64,000 nt of DNA from Rhizodiscina lignyota (Eukaryota > Ascomycota > Dothideomycetes > Aulographales > Rhizodiscinaceae), in NCBI GenBank assembly GCA_010015805.1, contig ML978123.1:1054001-1118000 (forward strand). Reading direction: 5' to 3'. Position numbers and translations under genes: made by a program. Numbering within the stretch: the first letter of the stretch is position 1; every line of letters starts with the position of its first letter. Below, piece after piece: positions 12,203 to 21,337 of the stretch. The notes beneath the pieces are model-generated. The model was given only the letters and a program-made list of their open reading frames with translations. It had not been told where the DNA came from and did no database searches.

Positions 12203-13921
12203 GTGTTATAAGTAGTGTTGTGAGTATATTTTTATCGTATCTCTCTAGTTATGCAAATCGAGGACCTCGAAGTCTATCTTCATAACCTAGCCCACGAAGT
12301 GGCACAGCTTTCTACTACTCTATTAGGCGAAACAGAATTCCGAGCAGTAGTACAGATAGCGAAAAGGCTAGTGATTGACAGAAGACTCAACAAGTATTAA
12401 ACGCGATATCATCAAACATTAGCTGCTAAGCTCCAAGAAGCATCAAAGACCATTGATATGACGCTTTTACATCGTTCCGCACTGTGATGAGTATGTCTTG
12501 GACATGCTTGCCAGATCCTGTGCTGGATGTCCATGGGTCCTCGAATACGCTTCCTCCCACGTAAGGTGGTAAACTTCAAATATCAGCGAAACGAAGATAA
12601 AGAGATGGGCTAAGTCTAGATTTGGATGCGCCATATTTGACCCGTCTTCACATCGCATTGAAGGTAGCATATCAACATAAGGACAAGGCCGCAGTCGAAT
12701 ATCGGAAAAGGACTCTATGGGGCAACCTATACCATTTACTCAGTTGAGAAGAGATACGACGTGCATCCACAGTGTTAGCAGAGAGGGTCTTGCAAAGTCC
12801 AGTAAAATTCCGTCAGGACACCGTGCAATTGGCGGCCGCGGAACCAAGACGCAGCATTTGTTGTGCTCCATAGGAACCAGACGCGGCTGTGCCAAGCATA
12901 CGATCTGGTCTGGTATTGGAGGCCTCAACTGGGGGGAACTGCGGGCCTACTCAAGTTGCAAGCTCGGGGAGAGGATGCAGTACGAGGCTAAATTGAAACT
13001 TCGACAACGTTGCGGTCGCTTATTCGGTGGCTCCCATGGCCGTCGAAGACCATGCTCACATACATGTCGAAACCAGTGCGCATGTCCTTTCAGTTGGCGA
13101 AGTTGACGTTGAAAGCCGTGGAAATCGCACAGTCAGATGACCATTCCAGGCCCGTGGACAAGAGCCAGGGTTGTTAGTGTACAAGAACGTCTGTACATAA
13201 CGCTGGCAGCGCACTGGATTGGAGAAACATCCGTGCCCGCACATTTCTTTATTCCGCATCACAGTCGGCGGTAAAATCTTACATTGCCTCAACCGTCAAG
13301 AGGCAAAGCGGAATGATCCCGAGCTCTTATTTTTCATCCTGGAGAGTGAAGACAGAAGCAGGAGTCGTTAGAGGTGTGTACTTCGGGAAGTCGGTGGGTA
13401 CAGGACAGCGAGCCAGTCCCCTGGCCCGTCAACAGCACGGGAAGACCCTAGAAAAGCTGAGTACGATAACTCTCTTTCCCTTGTGGGCGCAAAGAGTTTC
13501 AAATGCTCAACGGATTTGCGCGCTTGAGGTCTGGAAATGCCGCATGGACCTCCCTGAAGCGGCGTAGCGCTGGCACTAGCGCAACGTGACGGCGATTGCC
13601 ATGTTCGCTTCTCGCGACCAGCATCACCAACCTGCCCCGCCTTCACCTTTGCTGTGCGAGCACGAGAGCAGTGGAGGAGAAGAGGGCGGGTCGACTGGAC
13701 TTTGCAGAGCCACATGGCCCCGATAACACGGTTCTCGCCAGCAGGACTAGCGTCGATATGGCAATTGAACGCGTTAACAGCGGATCTGGCGTCTGGCCTG
13801 GGCACTAATAGAAGCTGTCGACACCTCTGTTCCTTGGGCGGCAAAAATTGGCCGAGCGACGATCTCTTATCAGCACGCCGGCCATTGACGGGGGCGGGTA
13901 TGCGAGGAGAGAGTCGTGTAC

Positions 13922-13927
13922 TATATA
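13922..13927 (+). promoter_or_regulatory. Putative TATA box of the copper amine oxidase gene
   Basis: TATATA lies 107 bp upstream of ATG 14034 and precedes a CT-rich leader (tctctcttctccccttcc-like) typical of the region around a fungal transcription start. Confidence 0.4.
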
Positions 13928-14033
13928 GCACGTATACATTAGGTAAAGCATCTACCGTGGTGGCCATAAGTCTTCAACCTGCCTCTCTCTTCTCCCCTTC
14001 CTCACTCCCACATTGTCACCTTCACCGTCCATC

Positions 14034-16291
14034 ATGTCGACCGAAGTAATCTCCTCCGCGCCGGCCATCAGGACCGTGAAATACACAGCAAAGCATGCGC
14101 TCGAGCCATTGAACGCCGAAGAAATTACCGGAGCAGCAAACCTCGTCAAATCGGTATGGCCGTCGCAGACAGATATCCATTTCAAAGTCGTTACGCTGCA
14201 TGAGCCCCCCAAGGCCGATGTGATCCCCTACCTTGAAGCGGAGCACTCAGGCAGACCGCTACCTTTCATTGCAAGAAAGGTCTTTGTGAACTACTATATC
14301 CGGAATACCGTAAGCTTGTCAATCGAAAGGCAAGAAGATGCCAAATCATTAATTGCTTACTCTAGAACCGGTTCCATGAAGCCATTGTCAACCTCTCAAA
14401 TGGAACAGTTGAACGCAATGTGCGGTTAGGCGCAAATGTACACGCCAATGGCGATGGCGACGAAATTGTCGCAATTGAGAATGCTGCATTAGCAGATGAG
14501 GGCGTCAAGGCGGAGCTTCAGAAGCTACAGCTGCCCGAAGGCGCAGTGGTCATCAGCGATCCATGGATATATGGTATACCTCATGAAGTCTACCATGGGT
14601 GAATCATTCGCTAACTTACTGCTCATAGGTGCCGATGGCGTCGACGACGACAATCGCATGTACCAATGCTTCCTCTACCTTCGCGATACCCAAAACCCGA
14701 ACGAGCTCGACTCGAACCACTACTCCCTTCCACTCCCTATCTCGCCTGTCCTTACAACCGACAACATGAGGGTCATCAGGATCGACAGACTGCCAACAGG
14801 CGCTGACAATACCATCACCGAAACAAAACCGTGGCAATTCAGGCCAGTAAACGAGTATATCCCTGAAGCGCAGCAGCTTCGGACAGACCTGAAGCCTCTA
14901 AATGTCCTACAACCCGAAGGCGCCAGCTTCACAATCAAGTCGCAAGGGCTTTCGAATATCATCGAGTGGCAGAAGTGGTCTTTCCGCGTGGGATACAACC
15001 AGCGTGAAGGCATGGTGCTCTACGACGTAAGGACATTCATGCATGCCCAATTCGAACGTATATCTAACGAAAACAGGTCCGCTACGACAACCGCTCCCTC
15101 TTCTACCGCCTCTCCCTCTCCGACATGAACATCCCTTACGCCGATCCTCGCCACCCATTCCACAAGAAATCCGCCTTCGACCTCGGCGATGCTGGTGCTG
15201 GTATCATGGCCAACAACCTCAAGCTTGGATGCGACTGCCTCGGCTCAATATCATACCTCGATGCTGTCCTCGCCAACGACAAGGGCGAGCCCTTCCCCAT
15301 GGAGAATGTGGTGTGCATCCATGAGCAAGACGCTGGCATCGGGTGGAAGCACACAAACTACCGCACCGGTCGCGCAGCTGTTGTGCGCAATCGCGAGCTC
15401 GTGCTGCAGATGATTATCACGGTGTCTAACTACGAGTACATCCTCGCCTTCATGTTCGACCAGGCCGGCCAGCTTACATACGAGGTCCGCGCCACTGGCA
15501 TCCTCTCGACGCAGCCCATCGATGACGGCGTCGATGTCCCCTTCGGCACACGCGTGCACCCAGGCGTACTTGCCGTGCACCATCAGCACATCTTCTCCCT
15601 GCGCGTCGACCCATTCCTCGAGGGTGTGAACAACCGGCTCGTCTACGATGAGGCCCACGCCCTGCCGCGCTCTGATTGGAACCCTCATGGCACTGGGTAC
15701 GAAGTCCACGAGACTGTCATCGACAAGTCCGGCGGCTACGATGCAGACTGGAGCAAGAACCGCATTTTCAAGATCCAGAACGCCGCTGTACGCAACCCCA
15801 TCAACGGCAAGCCGGTCGCGTACAAGATCCACGCCCCGCCCTTCCAGAAGATCCTGTCCGACTCGGACAGCTTCAACTATAAGCGCGCCGAGTTCGCCGA
15901 CCGCAATATCTACGTCACGCAGTACCGCGACGGCGAGCTGTATGCAGGTGGACAATACACCAATCAATCGCGCGGCGGCACGGGCGTGCGCTCGTGGGCA
16001 GATAGGCGGGACAATGTCCGTGATGAGGACATCGTGGTATGGGTGCAGTTCGGCATCAACCACGTGCCCAGGATCGAGGACTTCCCCGTCATGCCGTGTG
16101 AGATCCTCAAAGTCAGCTTCAAGCCGGTCAACTTCTTCGACAAGAACCCGGCGCTGGATGTACCGCCGAGCGAGCAGAGCTTCAATAAGAGTGTGCTGGT
16201 GAATAACGCACAGCAGCATGCACAGCCTGACGGGGCTGGGGAAGCAAAGGTGGGAGAGAACGGACAGGTTTGCTGCTCGAGTAAGTTGTAA
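14034..16291 (+). CDS. Copper-containing primary amine oxidase, peroxisomal
   Basis: Four exons (14034-14309, 14366-14573, 14629-15026, 15077-16291) give 698 aa; introns are 56, 55 and 50 nt. The enzyme oxidises primary amines to aldehydes with release of ammonia and H2O2. The topaquinone tyrosine lies in SNYEYIL near residue 412, and the catalytic-base Asp in AFDLGDAGAG near residue 327. Copper ligands are the HxH of HHQHIFSLRVD near residue 463 and the His of GINHVPRIEDFP near residue 622. The protein ends in SSKL, a peroxisomal targeting signal type 1, so catalase can remove the peroxide. It converges on a secreted L-amino-acid oxidase, 263 bp away. HGATAR motifs upstream suggest nitrogen control (inference). 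Confidence 0.96.
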
Positions 16292-16554
16292 TGGTGATAG
16301 ATTGATGAACGAAGATGGCGGATTATTCAAGCGGTGTGGAGACACTTTGAATTACTGATTCGGATGAGGTCATGACTTCAAGCAAAAGGAATAGAGATCA
16401 AATAGTGGTGTTCACATCAAATTTGCGATTTGGTATGACGAGCACATACAAATTCGAATGCAATCTATACGTGTCCCAGTGGGACTAATGCTTTGCTCCC
16501 AACCACCTCTTGCTGTTTCTAACAACCAGGCCAAGTCATCGAACGCATTTCTCC

Positions 16555-18615
16555 TCATACACTAATCCATCTCGCCATCCACGTGTCCGTGACATTCTTC
16601 GCCTCATCAACCAACCCCATATCAAGCAGCAGCTGCGTTGTTCCCCTCACCGCGCTCTCCAACGCACTAAAGATCCACGCATGAGTATAGCTCGTATGCT
16701 CGCCGATAAACACGGTGTTCATCTCCGTCCTAAAGAACGCCGGCAGATATAGCGGCTGCTGCGCGAGACTCGGCTCCGCCCACGCGCCCGCCTGGAACTC
16801 GTTCAACTCCCAGCAGATCCGGTCATAGTTCCCAGTGTACTCGCTCTCCGCCAGCGGGCCGAGCGTCTCGACCATCGCGCGCTGCACGTACGCGACGTGC
16901 TCCTCTTCTGTCATGGCGCCCAGGCTGCGGGCGGGCACGCCGGATTGGTACGAGGCGAGGATGACGCCCGGCATGCTGGAGTTGATCTTGTACGACGGGA
17001 AGCACACGTTGCCGATGCCGGGGATGTTGACGCTGCCGCAGCCGCCGAAGATGGGGTGTGCCAGGTGTTCCCAGAAGCGTGAGGCATAATGTAGAGCCAC
17101 TTTGCACGACTGCTCATAGTTGAAGGTGTTGATTGCGCGGGTGAGCAGGGACGAGAAGGAGGGCAAGCGCCAGAGACGCACTTTGGTGAAGGGCACGGCG
17201 ACAACAGTGTAGTCGAAAGACATCTTTGATGTCGTGAGGGCGAAGGGAGAGCCAGGTCGGTAGCCGACGGTCATTTTCTTTGCTTCCTCGTCCCAGGACA
17301 TTTCAGAGACGCTGACGCCAAACATTGTTTTGTCCAGGACGTGAGGTTCGAATGAGTGCGGAAGACGGCTCAAGCCTTGATCGATCGTACGCCAGGTCGT
17401 GGCCGAGAAGTATATAGTCTCGTAAGGCCATGAAGGCTCGACGTCGGCGAGGCCATCCGCCTCGTCGGTGATATTCCATGTATTGTGCATAACGTATCGC
17501 ATATATCCAGCCTCGGAGAAGTCAAACAGACCCCGATCGACGGACTCTTTGTGCGCCTTGAACACGTTGCGGCCAAATTCAGCCATGCGCTCCTTGTTGA
17601 GGTCGATCCAATTGTTGTATGCTGTCTCCGCTGCTTCCACGGCAGTTGCATTGGAGTAGGAAGCTGTCACGTTATTAGCAAGGGATGGGTCTGCTTTCAC
17701 TTCTGCAGCGCCGGGGATGGTGCCATCGGGTCTGCGTTTGGGCGTAGATACGGGCTGGTTTGCGGACGCCTGGATCCAAGGGATGAAATTGACAGCATAG
17801 GTAGGATCGTGATTGTTGAGCGCATTCATGTGATTGGCGAGTTGGAAGACGAGACGCATGTCTTGAATTTGCAACGTCTCGTTTGTGTCGGGATACGTGA
17901 TCGAGACTGGAAAACGCATCGGACCCATCTCCTGGTACTGATACTGATCTGGCGTGGTGCCATTGAGGTAGGACGTATGTACTCGACCACCAACACGCTG
18001 AGAGGCTTCAAGGATCGTCCAGCCATGAATGCCAACCGAATCCAGAAGCAGCGAAGTCATGAGACCGGACATGCCTCCTCCGATGATACCAATGGACTTT
18101 GACTTTGCCTGCGAGACGAATGCCGTTCCTGGCTCTTTTGCTTTCAGATGCGCAACACCGTCAAACCATGGTCCCTCGGCGTCTGCAATCTCTGCGATTG
18201 GAATAGTTTGACGGCGTGACTTTCTCCTGGCAATCCGGATCGGCTCCGATCGACCCACTAAGCGGCCTTCTGAGAATGCATGGAGGCAGCCACTATCTGG
18301 GGTATCCTGTGGCGGCAGCCACACGAACCTAGTGGGTCTCTGGTCTGCAGAGGTCTCTTTATGTCTCTTTGCTAATGGGTGACGGCCGACATGCGTTGTG
18401 CCGACATGGTGATGGCAATCAGTTGTGACGACGGCATCGCAGGAACCATAGTGCATGGATATTTCTCCGTCAACGTCATGTTCATATGAAATCCTAATGT
18501 TATGCACTCCGCCTGCCTCAGCGGCGAAAGGACCTTGGAATTTGATTGAAAACGCCGCAGGGCTGGACAGGACCCGAACTATGGGAACTGCCAAAAGCGT
18601 GAGAAACAACTGCAT
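16555..18615 (-). CDS. Secreted L-amino-acid oxidase (flavin amine oxidase family)
   Basis: A single-exon gene of 686 aa. ATG 18615 is preferred over an upstream in-frame GTG because it begins the signal peptide (MQLFLTLLAVPIVRVLSS). A prodomain-like region follows up to about residue 170. The FAD-binding Rossmann motif is SIGIIGGGMSGLMTSLLLD, with VGGRVHTSYLNG downstream. FVWLPPQDTPDSG lies in the leader region and GEHTSYTHAWIFSALESA near the C-terminus binds flavin. The layout matches the fungal extracellular LAAO group, which deaminates amino acids to keto acids, ammonia and H2O2. The long N-terminal part may be a propeptide removed on activation. Four HGATAR sequences lie within 230 bp upstream. 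Confidence 0.92.
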   Translation of the reverse strand: MQLFLTLLAVPIVRVLSSPAAFSIKFQGPFAAEAGGVHNIRISYEHDVDGEISMHYGSCDAVVTTDCHHHVGTTHVGRHPLAKRHKETSADQRPTRFVWLPPQDTPDSGCLHAFSEGRLVGRSEPIRIARRKSRRQTIPIAEIADAEGPWFDGVAHLKAKEPGTAFVSQAKSKSIGIIGGGMSGLMTSLLLDSVGIHGWTILEASQRVGGRVHTSYLNGTTPDQYQYQEMGPMRFPVSITYPDTNETLQIQDMRLVFQLANHMNALNNHDPTYAVNFIPWIQASANQPVSTPKRRPDGTIPGAAEVKADPSLANNVTASYSNATAVEAAETAYNNWIDLNKERMAEFGRNVFKAHKESVDRGLFDFSEAGYMRYVMHNTWNITDEADGLADVEPSWPYETIYFSATTWRTIDQGLSRLPHSFEPHVLDKTMFGVSVSEMSWDEEAKKMTVGYRPGSPFALTTSKMSFDYTVVAVPFTKVRLWRLPSFSSLLTRAINTFNYEQSCKVALHYASRFWEHLAHPIFGGCGSVNIPGIGNVCFPSYKINSSMPGVILASYQSGVPARSLGAMTEEEHVAYVQRAMVETLGPLAESEYTGNYDRICWELNEFQAGAWAEPSLAQQPLYLPAFFRTEMNTVFIGEHTSYTHAWIFSALESAVRGTTQLLLDMGLVDEAKNVTDTWMARWISV

Positions 18616-19970
18616 GACTGGCACTCAAAGTCGACCTATGGGTGACGAGGAACTGGACGTATTGATAACATATCGATAGAGGCTGCCAGCGGCTTTTGAA
18701 CGCTTGCAATACCTACAGGTACTCGCATGTCGGAGCAATATTACATTCAATCCTGCATTATCTGTAGACATAGAATGAGGTCAACGTTCGTAAGTTATCA
18801 TTGAAGGATGTCGGCCTGCTCATCCGGGAGAGCAGATAGATAAGAAAACAGCCGAAGCTCGTAAACCGTGGAGAGAGACATCTCGTACGGAATATCGGAG
18901 TTCTGGATACAGACGGAGAGTGGATACACCTGCATTAACACTCATCCGCTCAGGTACTGGCCTATCAAAGGAAGGGATCGTCAGTTCGCATTGGAAAGCC
19001 GGTGTGACTTGAAGATGGATTTAATGAGTCAACTCCGGGAAATTGATTACTTCCCATGTAGAACGGTGATGGACGTTAGGTAGATACAGGTATGGATAAT
19101 GAGGAGTAAGAAGGAACAGGAAGGTACAGAGGTGTGGAGAAGATAACGACGCTGAACTGCATCTTGGCATATACACTAAAGGATCGGATACCACCAAGCG
19201 CGCACGATTAACTGTACGCTCGCATACTGCCGGCAAATACGGGATCGTGGCAGCTGTGTTGGTAAACTGTCCGTGAGGCGCGGTAGTTGTCAACTTGCTG
19301 GGGCTTCGACGCATAGCGGAAGGGCCGGTAATTGATAGGATGGGGGCAGGACTGGCGAGATTGAAAGTGAATGGACTGAAGATCGCCAAGGTACATCCTG
19401 ATGATGCTCTTCTCGCACGACCGGCTCGCCAAATGCAATCTTGGATAGGCAAGGAGGTGTAGGAAGGATCGTGTACCTCGCTACGATGGAGAGCTACTCC
19501 TAGCTCCCCGAAACAAGCAATCCTCCACATAAAGGGCCTTGACTTTGGGTATGCGCTTCATTTATAGAGCTCAGGATTTCCAGAGCTCATTAGCGAGTCA
19601 GCGGAATATTTTACAAGTATAGTGGGATTTCTTAAAGGTAACGCTGAAGCCATGGATTCACGAATAGAGTAAAGACAGCATGTGCAGTTACATCCATCTG
19701 GATATACGCTACCTAACGTAGACTAAATTGGCCAAACCCAGTTCTCTGGTGAATTTGCCCACTCGAGAAGACCATCCAGACAAGCGAGAACTTTTGAGAA
19801 GAGATGACGCCCTCACACATACGATGCAGTTTGCCATCCCAAAGGTATTTTCAAATGACATGCCCAACGCCATCGCTATGCTTTTCCCTTTTCCAGTCAA
19901 ATCAAGCGCATCGATACTTGACTTTCACCGCATCTGTAATGCTTCCTATTATTCTCACTCTCCTCTTCCC
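18616..19970. other. Intergenic: LAAO promoter and RNA15 3' flank
   Basis: 1.36 kb. Near the LAAO start are TGATAA at 18663-18668 and CGATAG at 18674-18679; AGATAGATAA at 18834-18843 holds two overlapping sites. A 169-codon minus-strand frame at 19021-19530 has no signal peptide, domain or composition that supports it as a gene. Confidence 0.5.
18663..18843. promoter_or_regulatory. Cluster of HGATAR motifs upstream of the L-amino-acid oxidase
   Basis: Four matches to the AreA/NIT2 GATA-factor consensus HGATAR: two spaced 11 bp apart about 50 bp from the ATG, and two overlapping about 220 bp from it. Paired sites are the form known to be functional for AreA. Occupancy is an inference. Confidence 0.4.
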
Positions 19971-20964
19971 TTAATACCCACGTTGTTGCTCGGCGGCGAA
20001 CTGCGCCCTCAACTGTAGGATCTGATTCCTTTGTTCGGGCGGTAGGGCATTGATTGTCGCTTGTGGCATTTCCATAACCTGCCTCATCAATTGCTCTCTT
20101 CCTGGCATCGCAGGCGCCGCTGGTTGAGGAGGCGGCTGAGGAGGCGGATACTGTCCCATTGTTGGTGGTGTCGGCATGTACGGCTGTCCCATCTGGGGAT
20201 ATGGCTGGGCGTAGGGAGGTTGAACAGACGGCGGAGGAACTGGCACAGCTGCTGGAGGTTGTGGTATAGGAGCCGGAGCGGCTGGTTGTTCGACTTCTTG
20301 CTGGGCTTCTTGCTGAAGAATGCTATGGAGCACTGAAGTTTCGACAAGACCGAGAAGGAGAAGTGACTGGAACATGGCATAGGAGATCTGGGGCGCCTGG
20401 CGGAAGAGTTCGATGGCTTGCGCTGGATTGCTCATTACAAGACCCTTCATTTGCGAGAGAATGTCCAGTAGTTGTGGTGGCGGAAGAGCGCGTAGGGTAC
20501 GGGAGATAGCGTCTGGACAACTGATGTTTGGAGGAAGATCTGCGCCAGGTGGAAGTGGAGGGAGTGCGCTCGATTGCTGCACTTGTGGCGCATCTTGTCC
20601 GTTGACCGCGGGGTGGTTGCTTGGAGCATTCTGCCCACTGCTTTCGTTCGAGCCGCCATCATTTGACCAGTCTACGCGTAGTTTGCGCCCCATGAGTTCG
20701 TGCTCGTTCAGATTTCGCACAGCAGACGCGGCCGAGTCTGGATCTGCGTATTCTGCGAAGCCGAAGCCTTTGGGCTTGCCAGTGTCTTTGTCGTGTACGA
20801 GGCGGAAATTGACGACGTGACCAACGCGGCCGAGTGTTTCCATGAGGATGTCTTCCGATACACCTATAAAGGATTGATAGCGTTATTCCTCGTTTTCAGA
20901 TTGAGCGAATCTTACCATACGGGATGTTCCCTACGAAGACGACGCGATTTTTATCCGGCGCCAT
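19971..20964 (-). CDS. RNA15: Cleavage stimulation factor 64 kDa-type subunit (CstF64/Rna15)
   Basis: Two exons (20964-20916 and 20863-19971, 52-nt intron) give 313 aa. The first exon encodes MAPDKNRVVFVGNIPYG, which contains RNP2 (VFVGNI) of the N-terminal RRM; RNP1 is GKPKGFGFAEY. The hinge domain begins near residue 130 (LPPPQLLDILSQMKGLVM, AIELFRQAPQISYAMFQSLL) and binds the Rna14/CstF77 partner. A Pro/Gln-rich linker leads to the C-terminal three-helix domain (QLMRQVMEMPQATINALP, EQRNQILQLRAQF) that contacts Pcf11. The protein binds the RNA near poly(A) sites. It is divergent from CFT2, another 3'-end factor. Confidence 0.95.
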
Positions 20965-21337
20965 GATGTGAGCCCAATTTGACCACGCGTGAAGGTAAAT
21001 GTGGTAGGTGTGATGTAAACACACAATTGAAGATCGAAAGGATGAAGCGCAGGATGTAGAAGAGAGCAATGGCGAGACGGTCGGTGGTTGTTGAAAGAAT
21101 GATGCTGATCCCGGCAATGTTCAAAGCTTTTGGTTTGCTGCAAGCGCAGAGCCGCAACACCATCGTCACAGTCCAAGTCACGCTTCGACAGCGGCATCAA
21201 AACGTGCAAACAACAGAAAAAGCCGCCTTTGCCGCCGATACCTTCCCCCCGACATCCCCCAAAGCGCGCTCATTCCTTGCGGCATGGTCAAACGATAGCT
21301 ATACAATTGTTCGCTTCGTGAGCGGGCCCCTTCCGCC
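20965..21337. promoter_or_regulatory. Shared divergent promoter of RNA15 and CFT2
   Basis: 373 bp separate the two ATGs. No TATA box is evident on either side, which suits constitutively expressed genes. The opposed genes encode two parts of the same complex, so co-expression from this region is plausible. Confidence 0.5.

Larger units (their letters stand above)
11352..14033. other. Gene-poor 2.7 kb with minisatellite and amine-oxidase promoter
   Basis: No gene can be supported. The centre holds a 15-bp tandem repeat (listed separately) in AT-rich DNA. Just after it is an open frame of 49 codons from ATG 12251 to 12400 (MQIEDLEVYLHNLAHEVAQ), of unknown origin. A 199-codon frame on the minus strand at 13368-13967 overlaps the promoter of the amine oxidase and has no recognisable feature. 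The right end carries TATATA at 13922-13927 and two HGATAR motifs (CGATAA at 13721-13726 and, on the minus strand, TGATAA at 13867-13872). Confidence 0.5.

Noticed and set aside
13368-13967. 199-codon minus-strand frame
   Set aside because: Covers the amine oxidase promoter, and has no domain, signal peptide or typical composition.
15251-16345. 364-codon minus-strand frame
   Set aside because: Antisense to the last exon of the copper amine oxidase, whose catalytic motifs are unmistakable.
19021-19530. 169-codon minus-strand frame
   Set aside because: No motif, signal peptide or codon pattern supports it; it lies in intergenic DNA near the LAAO promoter.
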